Assembly: GCA_964019655.1 (NCBI GenBank)
Contig: CAXHTR010000005.1
Coordinates: 868,001-932,000, forward strand
Direction of reading: 5' to 3'
Origin: Perkinsela sp. pyNocScin1
Taxonomy: Eukaryota; Euglenozoa; Kinetoplastea; Prokinetoplastida; Perkinselidae
DNA: 64,000 bases
Shown here: positions 1 through 9,816 of the stretch, piece after piece
Layout: the number at the start of each line of letters is the position of its first letter
How positions within the stretch are numbered: position 1 is the first letter of the stretch
Position numbers and translations under genes: made by a program
The notes under the pieces: generated by a model
Seen by the model: only the letters and a program-made list of their open reading frames with translations
What the model was told of the DNA's origin: nothing
The model's database searches: none

Positions 1-2
1 CC

Positions 3-2054
3 TACGACCTCCAGAACGCGCTGTTCGACACTGTGTGGGCGCAGAAGGAGGGCCCTTATAAAACACTTCGCCAGCGCATCGATATGCAGTGTGTCGACAT
101 CATCGAGTACATGTATTTGCCCATTGGCGCAGAGGAGGCCGACAAGACAGCGCCCATCTTCATCGAGACGCTGCAGCGCCTCGCAGTGGCGCCAGATGCG
201 AGTGGACTCGCCTGGAAAGTCGACGCGCTCCTCGACCGCATCCACGCCGTCGAGTCCAAGTGCCATGGCATCAAGACACAGTGCTTCAAAGACGTCGACT
301 TTGCCGCCATCAAGGCGCAAAGTCTTCAAATCATAAGTTCTCGAAAAGACTCTTCGAAAGTCCCAGCGCTGACAGCGAAGGTCGCGGATCTCAAGCTGAT
401 AGAGCCCACGCGCTCAAATCTTGAACACGACATTCACGCGGCCCTCGCTGCCCTCACGTGCGTCTCGTGCAAGCGATATTCGAACACTGCTGGTGCCCTC
501 GGCCTCATCGTGCACACCTCGCACAGCAATGTGCTCAATGTCGTCCACTGCGACAAGTACCCGCCGAACATTTCCGATTGGTTCGAGATGTACCCCGACC
601 AGCTCCAGAGCCTCGTGTGCCCACCGGACAGCACCATGCACGTGTGGACCTGCGGCCACGCCATCCATGACGAGTGCCGCCAGAAGGCCCTGGCTGCCCA
701 GCGCAAGGCCAAGCAGACTGGCGCTAAGCCGTCAGCCAGCGTCGCTGTTGGCGACGAGTTCTTATGCCCGGCGTGCGGCCAGCTCGCCTCCGGGGCGCTG
801 CCCATCGGCGTCAACGCGAAGGAAATCGCCCACGCCTTTGGCCCAACAGATTTACATAGAACACCATCAGACACAGTCCTCAGCTTCCCGATCGGTATCT
901 CTCCAACTAAATTCCCCGAAAAAATGACAGAACAGTCAAAGGCAGCGCTCGAGTGGCTCTACGAGCAAAAGTGCAAGCAGGCCGTTGCGTGCGGCGAGGT
1001 GCCCGTTGGCCTCGAGCGCGGATGCGTCGACAGCGCCATCCGCGTGTTTGGCACGCAGATCATTCTGTGTGAGCTACAAGCCCGCCTGGACCCAACCTGC
1101 ATCTCCATCAACAAAATTCTCGTGCTTCGCGCCCTCCTCGAGAACATTATAGTCAAAATCCGCGCGATGGCCGTGAACACTGTCGAGCACACGCTCTTCG
1201 TCGCGACACAGCGGGCCTTTGACTCCATATACAGAGGAAAAGCGCTCTACGAGGGGTCCTTTATCGCCGACGTCGAGCCCTTCACGCTGTTCATACAGCT
1301 CTTCGCGCGCTTCGTCCTCACCGGCGACGGCCGAGCAAACATCTACCGCCGCCTGCGCGAGATCACAGCGCGCGTGGCGTGGCAGAACGCCTACGCCATC
1401 GAGGCAGTGCAGGTGTTCATGCGCCAGGCCACGCTACTCGACATGGTCGTGCGCCCCGAGCGCTTCGCGACGCAGGACCTCGACAAGGCCTTGGAGATCA
1501 CGCCCGTCGACTTTATTCCGATTTTCGGAGACGACCACTTTCAGTTCTTCCCGGGCGGCGAGAGCGCCCACCGCCCGCCTGCGCTCCGCGACCACCTCGA
1601 CCTGCCGCACTTCAGCGAGATGCCCGACGACTTTCTGAAAACGCTGCTGAAGCGCTGCCGCGAGCGCTGCACGGTGTGCCAGGAGATGGCCTACCGGCGG
1701 GGCATGTGCCTCTACTGCGGCACAATCGTGTGCATCTATGAGAGCTGCTGTCCGAAGGAGTGCTGGAAGCACTCCCTCGACTGTGGCGGCGGCTGCGGGC
1801 TCTACGCGGAGATCGGTGAGTTCAGCACGCGCGTGTTCTACATGAATGCGCTCACTTTTCAGTGCGCGTACATCCAGCCGCCCTGGGTGGACATTCACGG
1901 CGAGACGGACGTCGGGTGCGTTCGCGGCAAGTCGCTCTACAAGTGCCCAAGCAGCGTGCGCAAGCTCCTTCTCACGTGGCTCGAGGGGATGTTCCTGCAG
2001 GCGACAGACATACACATCGAGAAGGCTTGGGTATGGACGGATAAGCGGCTGTAG
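3..2054 (+). CDS. UBR-type E3 ubiquitin ligase, C-terminal part (5' cut by window edge)
   Basis: The frame is open from the left edge, so the N-terminal UBR box and substrate-binding part lie outside. Numbering from base 33, a RING-H2 begins with C-V-S-C near residue 143, continues with C-G-H-x-x-H near 208 and ends with F-L-C-P-A-C near 245. The last 130 residues match the UBR autoinhibitory (UAIN) domain: a Cys/His cluster C-x-x-C then C-L-Y-C-G, C-C and H-x-x-D-C-G-G-G-C-G, followed by W-V-D-I-H-G-E-T-D and R-G-K-S-L-Y. UBR1/UBR2 relatives ubiquitinate N-degron proteins in the cytosol. It is a housekeeping gene flanking the array, with GC-rich codon use except for two AT-richer stretches near 316-370 and 846-930. 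Which UBR paralogue it is cannot be told without the N-terminus. Confidence 0.88.
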   Translation, partial: YDLQNALFDTVWAQKEGPYKTLRQRIDMQCVDIIEYMYLPIGAEEADKTAPIFIETLQRLAVAPDASGLAWKVDALLDRIHAVESKCHGIKTQCFKDVDFAAIKAQSLQIISSRKDSSKVPALTAKVADLKLIEPTRSNLEHDIHAALAALTCVSCKRYSNTAGALGLIVHTSHSNVLNVVHCDKYPPNISDWFEMYPDQLQSLVCPPDSTMHVWTCGHAIHDECRQKALAAQRKAKQTGAKPSASVAVGDEFLCPACGQLASGALPIGVNAKEIAHAFGPTDLHRTPSDTVLSFPIGISPTKFPEKMTEQSKAALEWLYEQKCKQAVACGEVPVGLERGCVDSAIRVFGTQIILCELQARLDPTCISINKILVLRALLENIIVKIRAMAVNTVEHTLFVATQRAFDSIYRGKALYEGSFIADVEPFTLFIQLFARFVLTGDGRANIYRRLREITARVAWQNAYAIEAVQVFMRQATLLDMVVRPERFATQDLDKALEITPVDFIPIFGDDHFQFFPGGESAHRPPALRDHLDLPHFSEMPDDFLKTLLKRCRERCTVCQEMAYRRGMCLYCGTIVCIYESCCPKECWKHSLDCGGGCGLYAEIGEFSTRVFYMNALTFQCAYIQPPWVDIHGETDVGCVRGKSLYKCPSSVRKLLLTWLEGMFLQATDIHIEKAWVWTDKRL

Positions 2055-2649
2055 GCGAACAGAAGGAATATGTACAACAATAGGCTGAAGTCAATCTGCG
2101 ATGATGCAGCATTCGGTAAAGTACATTTCGTAATGAGTGAGTTGCATTTCGGCAATGAATTTACAACGCATCACATTCTTACTTTATTCTATATTTGCAA
2201 TGTTGAACTGAAGAGTCAGCCGCAGGTTTATGTGAGTGGATTCGCTCGTATACCGTGATCTGCCTTTTTTACCTACAGTGATAGAAAGAAAGCAAGCTTA
2301 AGCTTACTTTTAGCTTCAAAACTTGTCGAGCTGTATGCAGTACATCACATAGTATCGATATGATACTGATAGGATTTTTTAGGGTGTCAGTCTGAAATGC
2401 ACTGACCCCGACGAACGATATCAATAGATGAAATCATGTAAATCATTCCTAAATTAAAGCATTCAGTGGTCACTTGATACATGCATTGTCAAAAGCTTAA
2501 ATAGGCTTCAGTCTAATATCAACAGGGTCAAAATTGGGTCAGCGAGGCGTAACATGGGAAACACTTATCTGATGGTACATAAACTTTGTCTTTTCTCTCG
2601 GGACAAATATTTTGCTCATCTCAATTTTCACTAGTCATACGAACCGACA
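2055..2649. other. Intergenic region, AT-rich, with one short dispersed repeat
   Basis: No coding frame is convincing here. Around 2379-2408 lies a 28-base string beginning AGGGTGTCA and ending ACTGACCC that recurs with 24 of 28 bases identical at 18480-18507. Just before the next gene a pyrimidine-rich stretch (about 2586-2634) ends in CACTAG, a candidate trans-splice acceptor. Confidence 0.5.
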
Positions 2650-3408
2650 ATGTTTTTCATTCTGCATATCTTGTCAGCTGAAGTGCTCATCGATAACAGC
2701 CAGATGCAAGTATCATCAACGCACCAATCAAATCAGCAGTTTATGATGCGAGAAGCATTTTGCACGGGACACGATCGAAAAATCAAAGATAGCTCCCTTG
2801 CAAAGTACTTGCTGGTCGAAGGGGCTACGCTTGGTGATTGCTGCTCTTGGAGGGGTGTTTCATGTGACAATGGAGAAGTCGCGTTTATCATGGCCGTGGG
2901 TCGAATTGACAAAAAGCTTTGGTTCGACCTCAGCTGGATGCCGCATACGACAAAGTACGTGGTTCTTCGATTAGTCGTTTTTTCGAAAGATCTTTCGCTT
3001 CGAGATCTTCCACGATCACTGCGCTACATGAGCGTTCGCAACGGATACCCGAAACGAGTGCTGAGTCTGTGCCTCAGTCTCGCTGCTTTGCCTGCCCACA
3101 TGGAAGAGATCTTTTTTCAGACGAATGTCCCATTCTGTGGAACAATGCTCATCCCATCACTTCCGAGAAACATGCGATTGTGCTGCATTATATCCGATGC
3201 TATCCAAAAGGCGGTAGTCGATATTGCGCAGCTGCCGCATGCTCTTGAGCGTATCAGCATTGGTGACGGGAATAGTAAACTCATCACAGCTCCCACACAA
3301 ATTTTGAAAAAGAGTGATCCGAGGTTCAGCACCTTGTCCTATAATGACTTTTACGAGAAGTCAGTGTATGAAAAAAACTTTATGCACTGGCCGCCGAAAA
3401 ACTCTTAG
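2650..3408 (+). CDS. Secreted short LRR protein, family B
   Basis: A hydrophobic leader fills residues 1-10. A Gln-rich linker leads to the cap at 64-72 (C-C-S-W-R-G-V-S-C), with a third Cys available for an extra disulfide. Degenerate repeats follow, recognisable from L-P-R-S-L-R-Y, L-P-A-H-M-E-E, L-P-R-N-M-R-L and L-P-H-A-L-E-R. Few repeats keep the N-x-F-S-G step, so the solenoid is probably short and irregular. The tail keeps a D-P-R element but not the basic V-D-x-R-I ending. It is the first gene of the array after the housekeeping UBR gene. Function is unknown; binding to a protein or glycan ligand is inferred from the fold. Confidence 0.8.
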   Translation: MFFILHILSAEVLIDNSQMQVSSTHQSNQQFMMREAFCTGHDRKIKDSSLAKYLLVEGATLGDCCSWRGVSCDNGEVAFIMAVGRIDKKLWFDLSWMPHTTKYVVLRLVVFSKDLSLRDLPRSLRYMSVRNGYPKRVLSLCLSLAALPAHMEEIFFQTNVPFCGTMLIPSLPRNMRLCCIISDAIQKAVVDIAQLPHALERISIGDGNSKLITAPTQILKKSDPRFSTLSYNDFYEKSVYEKNFMHWPPKNS

Positions 3409-3450
3409 CTTTATCGTATTGCATCTTCCAACATACGTTGAAAGCAGTGG

Positions 3451-4386
3451 ATGTTTCGTTCCTTTCTTCCGCTTTATCACTCAATGCTTTCCCTCTTCAC
3501 CAATGCTGATGCCTCGATCGGTCGCTTTGACCGCTCGCACCTCACTGACCAGGTTGTGCTCGAGCTCCTTGTCGAAAGCTTCGATGCTCCAGAACGGGAG
3601 CAGTTCAAATCCGAGGACGGGAGCTACTGCGACATACACGAGCCCTGGCCGGGTGTCCGGTGCCACGAAGATGGCACAGCCTTGTCAATCCGATGGGGCA
3701 ACAGCTTTCGCATTCCGATCTCTGGAACGTTTCACACGGCGTACCTTCCAGCCAAGCTTGAGGATCTTGACTTTTCTGACGGCTGCGAAATCGCCGGCAC
3801 TGTGGATTTCGACTTGCTACCCGAAACCCTGCAGAGCATATCTTTTTACAAGTCAAGGCTGGCGGGCACTGTTGACTGTGCTGCACTTCCGCGTGGGCTT
3901 GAGTACTTTTCTCTCTATGAAGTCGATTTCACCGGCACGCTCGACATGACGCGACTTCCGCCTAAACTCGATCACATGACTGTCAAATGCGCCAAGGTAA
4001 GCGGCTCGGTAGACCTCACGAAGTTACCGACAATGCTCTCTCGGCTCACGCTTGCTGCTTGTGACCTCAGCGGCGCAGTCGACCTGACAGAGCTCAACCC
4101 TGAGCTTGTGCATCTGCAACTTCAAGAGAACCATTTCGAGGGGAGTGTGTGCCTCGACCGCCTACCGCTGAGCATGCGGTTCCTCAATCTCTCCGATAAT
4201 CAATTTACGGGGAGTCTTCATCTCGCAGCCCTCCCACCCACTATGCGCAGTCTCATCATCAAAAACAACGATTTTTCGGGGGAGCTGGATCTGCGCAGTG
4301 CACCGCCCGACACGCGCATTCTCTATACGAGCGTAATGGAAAAGAATGCATTCTGCAACGCGAAGCTGAAGGTGATTAACCCTTAA
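3451..4386 (+). CDS. Secreted LRR protein, family A, eight repeats
   Basis: The leader ends at N-A-D-A-S-I-G-R-F-D, then Q-V-V-L-E-L-L. A second in-frame Met at 3484 gives the very short leader seen in sister genes; I keep 3451 because it adds a basic n-region and a longer hydrophobic stretch. The cap reads W-P-G-V-R-C with an E-D-G turn. Eight repeats run to near residue 285, the last ending N-N-D-F-S-G. The final 25 residues lack the I-T-A-V-V-D-E cap of other members and end abruptly, so the C-terminal cap has been replaced or lost. Confidence 0.85.
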   Translation: MFRSFLPLYHSMLSLFTNADASIGRFDRSHLTDQVVLELLVESFDAPEREQFKSEDGSYCDIHEPWPGVRCHEDGTALSIRWGNSFRIPISGTFHTAYLPAKLEDLDFSDGCEIAGTVDFDLLPETLQSISFYKSRLAGTVDCAALPRGLEYFSLYEVDFTGTLDMTRLPPKLDHMTVKCAKVSGSVDLTKLPTMLSRLTLAACDLSGAVDLTELNPELVHLQLQENHFEGSVCLDRLPLSMRFLNLSDNQFTGSLHLAALPPTMRSLIIKNNDFSGELDLRSAPPDTRILYTSVMEKNAFCNAKLKVINP

Positions 4387-4504
4387 AAATTATTGGAAAT
4401 AGAAGTTTTACAGCGTAAAAAGAGCAAAAAGATCTTTGGCTTCCTACAGGCACTCATCGCTCCGTTAAGTTCTTCATCATCTCATTTAAATTTGATACTT
4501 TTCT

Positions 4505-5329
4505 ATGCTCTGTTTTTCAGCCCTACACGCAGCTGATCTACCTGTGGGCCGCGTTGACACTGCTTCACTGCCTGACCAGGCCATGATGGAGCTCCTCATT
4601 GCGAATTTCTCGGCGCCCGCAAAGCGAGCGTTTCCACTCGAGAGCGAAGTGTGCGCATGGATGCCGATAGTGCAGTGTGACAGCCAAGAAAATGTCCAGA
4701 TTGTCAATCTTCCCGGTGGACTTGACGGCACCGTCGCGCTCGAGTACATGCCGCGGCACGTAGATGAGTTTTCGCTCCAGTTTACTTCTATAGAAGGCAC
4801 ACTGGAAACGAGCTTACTGCCGCCAAGTCTCAAAGTTTTGAAGCTCTCGATCAATCTGCTCCGCGGGATAGTGGCGATGCAGACGCTTCCTGCACAATTG
4901 CGCCTCATGAACATCAACAGCAATCGTTTTCAGGGCAGTTGTGACCTACGCGCACTCCCAGCGGGCATGCAGCGCCTCTTAGTGAGCCACAACGGTTTTA
5001 CAGGAAGTATCGCGCTCGACAGCTTGCCGCGCACAATGCTTGGGCTTTTCCTCGACGGCAATGATTTTTCAGGGTCGCTGGTGCTCAGCAGCCTCCCGCC
5101 GTTCCTCCAGACGCTGACAGTGAGTAAAAATGCATTTACGGGGGAATTCCATCTGCTCAATGTGCCACCAACGCTGCAGGAGGTGAAAGCGTCATTCAAT
5201 AATTTTGAGGGCATTGCGAAAGTCGATAGAGGACTCGGCGCTGTGTACTTGGGCGACAACGCTGTGGAGGCGGTTGAAGACGAAAACGGGAATATACATC
5301 CGTATGCGAAGTTTATGCTTGGGCGATAG
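4505..5329 (+). CDS. Secreted LRR protein, family A, seven repeats
   Basis: The leader M-L-C-F-S-A-L-H-A-A-D is followed by V-G-R-V-D and Q-A-M-M-E-L-L. The cap keeps both cysteines and the tryptophan (C-A-W, then V-Q-C) but has lost the central Gly. Seven regular repeats follow, with ladder positions N-R-F-Q-G, N-G-F-T-G, N-D-F-S-G, N-A-F-T-G and N-N-F-E-G. The C-terminal cap N-A-V-E-A-V-E-D-E-N-G is the version shared with the genes at 20585, 24456 and 31256. A 3' neighbour of the 3451 gene on the same strand, it probably arose by tandem duplication. Confidence 0.88.
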   Translation: MLCFSALHAADLPVGRVDTASLPDQAMMELLIANFSAPAKRAFPLESEVCAWMPIVQCDSQENVQIVNLPGGLDGTVALEYMPRHVDEFSLQFTSIEGTLETSLLPPSLKVLKLSINLLRGIVAMQTLPAQLRLMNINSNRFQGSCDLRALPAGMQRLLVSHNGFTGSIALDSLPRTMLGLFLDGNDFSGSLVLSSLPPFLQTLTVSKNAFTGEFHLLNVPPTLQEVKASFNNFEGIAKVDRGLGAVYLGDNAVEAVEDENGNIHPYAKFMLGR

Positions 5330-5698
5330 ACAAGGCTTTATAAACTCGAGAAAAAAGCGCTTTACGGCTGAAGGTTTTTCTGCTGAGAGAAGATAGATTA
5401 TTAGAAATACCGTTGGAAAGTCAGATGAAGTTGCTCTTTAAAAGACTGTGACAAACTGAAGATTTGCTCGATAGCTGGAAAGCATTTCAGGGTGACGCAT
5501 GGCTAATAGGCTCCATCGTTCATTTACGTAAAGAAGGCCACCATTATCTCAAGTGAAGTGTGTGATACCTAATTTTGATGCTTTCGAGAAGATTCAGTCG
5601 TAAAATTGAAGACCCGAAATCCACTTGTGCTGAAGCCCCATCTCATAAGATATTCTACTGCATTAAATAACATACTGTCAAAATTTATCATTCGCAGA
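5330..5698. other. Intergenic region
   Basis: AT-rich sequence with no supportable gene. The frame of the next gene stays open upstream but only with non-ATG codons. The CGCAG immediately before its ATG is a plausible acceptor site. Confidence 0.45.
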
Positions 5699-6463
5699 AT
5701 GCAATTTTGTTTCTTTCGTTACATTTTACATATGCTTGCCATACTGACAGCCCCTTTCCTCTCCTCTGCTAGCGACAAGTCAACAGATAGTGAACACACG
5801 CTCTCCGCAAAAGCAAGTAGTATGGAGGCGACACTCATGCAGCAAGTCGTAGGCACACAGATCGCCGACGCATACAAAGTCTATACAGAACAGAACGGAT
5901 CAGAGCCGTGCCGCTGGAGAGGTGTTCGTTGCACGAAGGGCCGCGTGACGACTGTCAAGTGGGCCCAGCTCTTCATGCACAGTGTCGACATCCGATGGCT
6001 CCCGCACTCGGTTGAGAAGCTCCACCTTGCCAAGGTTACGCTCACACGTGGGTGGCTCACGAGAGAGCTCCCTTTTCGGTTGCGGTATTTCTTCACAAGC
6101 AATGTCACAGTCCTCGTTGAAGAGCTGGAGGACCGAACAGTCGACTTGACAGTGCTACCGCCACGCATGCGGGAGCTGCACGTGTTGTGGTCGTGGTGGG
6201 CGGGGCCCGTCGTCTTGTACAAGCTTCCACAGTCAATGCGAATGATCCAGCTCACAGGAAAAGACATCAGGCTTGCGTACGTCGACTGCGCAGTATTCCA
6301 ATCCGGGATGAAACGAATCTTGCTGCACGCTGATCACCACAAGAAGGCGAAGATACACTTTTTTGGCGAGGGGAAGGTCGATGGAAATATTATGGCGAAA
6401 GACGGGCGGGTGTACATGCGAGAGTCGAAGTACTACCAAGCGCTGAGCGAGCAGATAGACTAG
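5699..6463 (+). CDS. Secreted short LRR protein, family B
   Basis: The first ATG in the open frame follows C-A-G-A directly, which fits a trans-splice acceptor, so I start here; a second Met at 5732 would also leave a good leader (M-L-A-I-L-T-A-P-F-L). The cap C-R-W-R-G-V-R-C-T-K-G-R-V-T-T-V-K-W is one of the clearest LRRNT_2-like matches in the window. Four family B repeats follow (L-P-H-S-V-E-K-L, L-P-F-R-L-R-Y-F, L-P-P-R-M-R-E-L, L-P-Q-S-M-R-M-I). Between two of them sits the W-S-W-W-A-G variant of the S-W-x-x-G-T-V motif found in the 32519 and 33450 genes. The tail is basic, with G-K-V-D-G-N-I. Confidence 0.85.
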   Translation: MQFCFFRYILHMLAILTAPFLSSASDKSTDSEHTLSAKASSMEATLMQQVVGTQIADAYKVYTEQNGSEPCRWRGVRCTKGRVTTVKWAQLFMHSVDIRWLPHSVEKLHLAKVTLTRGWLTRELPFRLRYFFTSNVTVLVEELEDRTVDLTVLPPRMRELHVLWSWWAGPVVLYKLPQSMRMIQLTGKDIRLAYVDCAVFQSGMKRILLHADHHKKAKIHFFGEGKVDGNIMAKDGRVYMRESKYYQALSEQID

Positions 6464-6735
6464 ATAAGATGTCTCATGAAAACTTTCATGGGAGTTATGG
6501 GGACTAGTGTGAATAATGTGTTTTTGCGAATGTCTGCGATCAGGAAAAATGAGCTTTGGCTGTACTTTGTTATTCATTACATTTTGTATTTATGCCTCAT
6601 ATAATGTTCAAGCATGAAAAAGCATAGGAAAGTAAGAGAGTCATAAAGGTGGACTTATAGTGATGGTATCAAGCGCTTTCGTTTTCTTTGCACGCTTTTT
6701 TTCTTGGTTTCATTTGAACTTTCTGGCAAGTAGAA

Positions 6736-7590
6736 ATGAGCTTCAATTTCGACGAGATTTCGCACTCCATGAGCAAAAAACTCTCACCTTTCGAATCAGG
6801 CAGAGAGGGGCTTATTATCAAAGGCGCAAAGGATACCATGGCGTTTGGAGAGCAAATACTCATATCAGCTTGCCTCATAGCTATCGAGCCCATAGCGGAG
6901 TCCTACAGGCAGTATTTGGAGCGTGAAATGAAGGACCCGAACGACCCGCGTGCCTTCAACAGGTGCTTTCCAGTGCTCGACCGGTTCAAGAGAGCTTTAA
7001 AAGAAGTCAAATCGCGAGACCGAAAGGGGCGCTTCATCCGCAGCCATGGTTTTTACGCGGTCGAGCCAAGTGTGTATGGGTATGTCCCATTCTTTGACAG
7101 CAGAGAACTTCGCACTGCGCCATCGCATATGACACTCAGCTTATTTTTTCAAAGATATTACGGGATGGGTGACGTCAAGCCCATCGAGCTTGGCATGCCC
7201 TTTGAAAGAATCATTCCATTTACGAAGACGTGTCGCGCGAATATCAGTCGCATAACGGCCGCATTCGATGAGTTGCTCATAATTTTTTTCGATGAGCAAG
7301 TACACAGCGAAGTGAGCCTGCCACTTCCTTACGGCGTGAAAGTTGAGATTCACGAAAACACAGCGCTTGATCGGGTGAAAACCGCAATTGAGTGCATGAT
7401 GAAGGCAAAGCTGGGTGGGAGGGAGAGCGAAATAGAGTATAAAGATGCCCTATCATGCGAATCTTCGTTCAATGTCGGCAGTCAAACTACGATTCTATTC
7501 CACGTCACAGTACTTGGAGATGACGCATATCTCGGCTTTTTTATGGACCCGGAAAAGATGAACTACTGCCGTTTTGGCCATGACTCCTAG
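6736..7590 (+). CDS. Family C protein, copy 1 (unrecognised family)
   Basis: No leader or membrane segment, so probably cytosolic. Shared blocks in order: F-E-S-G-R-E-G-L-I near residues 16-24, an amphipathic stretch around Y-R-Q-Y-L-E-R-E-M-K-D-P-N-D-P, S-H-G-F-Y-A-V-E-P-S-V then Y-V-P-F-F, I-I-P-F-T-K-T-C, Y-G-V-K-V-E-I, C-M-M-K-A-K-L, and the C-terminal F-H-V-T-V-L-G-D-D-A-Y-L-G-F-F-M-D-P-E-K. It pairs with the next gene as a subgroup: both lack the N-terminal R-E-I-V-D-R block of copies 3-6. No catalytic motif is evident and I do not recognise the fold. Confidence 0.82.
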   Translation: MSFNFDEISHSMSKKLSPFESGREGLIIKGAKDTMAFGEQILISACLIAIEPIAESYRQYLEREMKDPNDPRAFNRCFPVLDRFKRALKEVKSRDRKGRFIRSHGFYAVEPSVYGYVPFFDSRELRTAPSHMTLSLFFQRYYGMGDVKPIELGMPFERIIPFTKTCRANISRITAAFDELLIIFFDEQVHSEVSLPLPYGVKVEIHENTALDRVKTAIECMMKAKLGGRESEIEYKDALSCESSFNVGSQTTILFHVTVLGDDAYLGFFMDPEKMNYCRFGHDS

Positions 7591-7864
7591 AGATTTTTGG
7601 GTCAAGAGCACTGGTAAAACTGCTACTGTCATATTCGCCCTTTTTTACAAGTGTTACTAGTCATAGGCTAGACTGAACCCTCGTTGTATTGACTTTTGCT
7701 ATCAGCTTTCATCTCCCAATGTAATGAGCTCTGCAGCCAAGATTATTCAGATTATTATCGAGCGCAAATGCACTGGTGCATCATGAATGAAATTCGTAGG
7801 AATACACAGATTTGAATAGTGAAATATCTTTTGATTTTTTTCGTACACTTGTAATCAAGTCGAA

Positions 7865-8749
7865 ATGGAACCGAATTCGGACTATATATTGCGCATAGCG
7901 AACAAAAATTTTGCGCCTTTTGAATCCGGCAAAGAGGGGTTTATTTTCAAAAGTGCAGCTAAGATCAAAGAACACGAAAAGCGATGGTTCGCATCAATTT
8001 GCATGCAATATACCGAATATCTGCTCGAAGCATATCAAATTCATTTGGAAACTGAGATGCAGGACCCCAACGACCCGGGTGCATTTGGTACATGTTATGG
8101 ATTACTGTTCAATCTTAAACAAATTTTAAAAGAAATGAAAGATAAAGACCGAGAAGGGATTTTCATGTGTTACAATGGGTTTCGCGCCTGTGCGTCAAGC
8201 GTGGCTGGGTTCGCGCCACTCTTCACGAGCAAGGAACTTCCGTTGCTGCCATCGCATATGATACTCAGCTTATTTTTTCAAAGATTTTATGGGATACTGT
8301 CCCTTGAGCCTCACCACGAGCTGAAATTGTCTCTTGAACAAATCATCCCATTTACCAACACATGTGCTGCAGATATCGGTCGAATAACCGCTGTATTCGA
8401 TGAGGTGGTCACATCTTTTTTTGAGGAACAAGTGCACGACACGGCGAGCCTACCCCTCCCTTACGGCGTGAAAGTAGAGATTCATGATAATCCATCGCTT
8501 GATCGCATGAAAAGCTCAATTGAATGCATGATGAAGGCAAAGCTCGATGGAAGGGAGGGTGAAATAGTGTACAATGATGCGCTTTCGTCAGAACAACCTT
8601 TTGATGCCGGTCAGCACACAACGATTCTCTTCCATGTCACAGTTCTTCGAAATGATGCATTTCTCGGCTTCTTCATGGACCCCGAGAAGATGCATTATTG
8701 CCATTTTGTGCGTTTATCGGAAGGTTTCTCATCCCGTCAACGAAGATAA
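7865..8749 (+). CDS. Family C protein, copy 2
   Basis: The closest relative of copy 1 upstream: both have F-E-S-G-x-E-G, the D-P-N-D-P loop, P-S-H-M-x-L-S-L-F-F-Q-R and C-M-M-K-A-K-L, and both spell the strand before the C-terminal block T-T-I-L-F-H-V-T-V-L. The Y-N-G-F-R-A-C-A-S-S-V block matches copies 3-6 better than copy 1, so this gene bridges the two subgroups. The tail after the M-D-P-E-K turn is longer and basic (S-S-R-Q-R-R). There are no cysteine pairs typical of secreted proteins and no leader. Confidence 0.82.
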   Translation: MEPNSDYILRIANKNFAPFESGKEGFIFKSAAKIKEHEKRWFASICMQYTEYLLEAYQIHLETEMQDPNDPGAFGTCYGLLFNLKQILKEMKDKDREGIFMCYNGFRACASSVAGFAPLFTSKELPLLPSHMILSLFFQRFYGILSLEPHHELKLSLEQIIPFTNTCAADIGRITAVFDEVVTSFFEEQVHDTASLPLPYGVKVEIHDNPSLDRMKSSIECMMKAKLDGREGEIVYNDALSSEQPFDAGQHTTILFHVTVLRNDAFLGFFMDPEKMHYCHFVRLSEGFSSRQRR

Positions 8750-8827
8750 AGTCTTGACCCTTTGGATAAATATTTCTGCGTGAATAGTGTTTATTACTAT
8801 CACATTCAGATTTCATCTTCTAAATAA

Positions 8828-9730
8828 ATGAGCTCGAGCACCAAGCTTATTCGAGAAATCGTCGACCGAAAGCGCGATAACTTTCTCCCAGGCAACGACG
8901 GGTACATCTTCATTGGTAAAGAAGAGTTTGGTGCCCGGTACCTGACCCTCCGCAGCATGATGATGTTCGACTACTTCATCAAAGCGTACCAGCTCTTCAT
9001 GGAGTACGAAATGGGCACGAGTAAGACCTTGAAGACGATCAATCAGCACTTCCTGCGTGTCTTGAAGCGCGAGCTCGAAAGTGCGCGACTGAAGGACAAA
9101 GACAGTCCCCGCCTTCGGTACAATGGGTTCTCTGCGTGCACCTCGAGCATCCCTCGGTACGTGCCGTTCTACAACAGCAAAGAGATACGGATGGAGTCCC
9201 CTGCGCAAACGCTCAATCTTTTCTTCCGAAAGATTTACGGCGATGTGGAAGAGATCTTCCAGCTCCGGGAGGCCGTCCACGCCTTTGAGCAGATCATCCC
9301 CTTCGCCGATACGTGCGATGCGAAGATGCAGATCATCGGGCAAACGTTCGGCAGAGTCGTCGAGAACTTCCATCGTATCGTGCTTTTCGACGCTTGTGAC
9401 TTCCCGCTTGTCTGCGGTGTCAGAGTTGATATACAGAATAATTCACTATTAGCGAGTATGAAGGGTGTGCTCGAAGGCATCATGAAGGCAAAGATAGGCA
9501 CGAGGCCCTGGGAGTTTGAGTACGTACAGGAATTGTCTGATGAGTCGTATTATGTAACGCAGCGAACTTCGCTGATGTTCCACATCACTGTTCTCGGCGA
9601 GAACGCGTTTCTCGGTTACTACCTTGACCCAGAGAAGACCAAGTACTATCGCTTCAACTTTGTACACGAAAACATAATGCGCTACTACCCCGAAGTATTC
9701 GAAAAGGGAGGGGCTGATCGATTTGAGTAA
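8828..9730 (+). CDS. Family C protein, copy 3
   Basis: A typical member of the second subgroup. It opens with L-I-R-E-I-V-D-R then N-D-G-Y-I-F-I-G-K-E-E. R-Y-N-G-F-S-A-C-T-S-S-I with Y-V-P-F-Y lies near residues 95-115, I-I-P-F-A-D-T-C-D-A-K near 157, C-G-V-R-V-D-I-Q-N-N near 197, I-M-K-A-K-I near 217, and the C-terminal block L-M-F-H-I-T-V-L-G-E-N-A-F-L-G-Y-Y from about 249. It follows copy 2 after only 78 bases. Secondary structure appears mixed helical with a beta-rich end. Function unknown. Confidence 0.83.
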   Translation: MSSSTKLIREIVDRKRDNFLPGNDGYIFIGKEEFGARYLTLRSMMMFDYFIKAYQLFMEYEMGTSKTLKTINQHFLRVLKRELESARLKDKDSPRLRYNGFSACTSSIPRYVPFYNSKEIRMESPAQTLNLFFRKIYGDVEEIFQLREAVHAFEQIIPFADTCDAKMQIIGQTFGRVVENFHRIVLFDACDFPLVCGVRVDIQNNSLLASMKGVLEGIMKAKIGTRPWEFEYVQELSDESYYVTQRTSLMFHITVLGENAFLGYYLDPEKTKYYRFNFVHENIMRYYPEVFEKGGADRFE

Positions 9731-9816
9731 AGGGGTCGTAGAGTCACTTATTGAAGATTTTCTTGATTTTGGCTCATAAAATACAAAATTGATATTTTTT
9801 CGTCGCATACGCTGGA

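Noticed and set aside
316-930. Unspliced introns in the UBR gene at its AT-rich stretches
   Set aside because: The frame stays open through both stretches and no GT...AG pair gives a better protein; local composition change is enough.
1434-2015. 193-codon leftward frame inside the UBR ligase gene
   Set aside because: Antisense shadow of the well-supported UAIN domain, with low-complexity Ala/Val/Leu composition.
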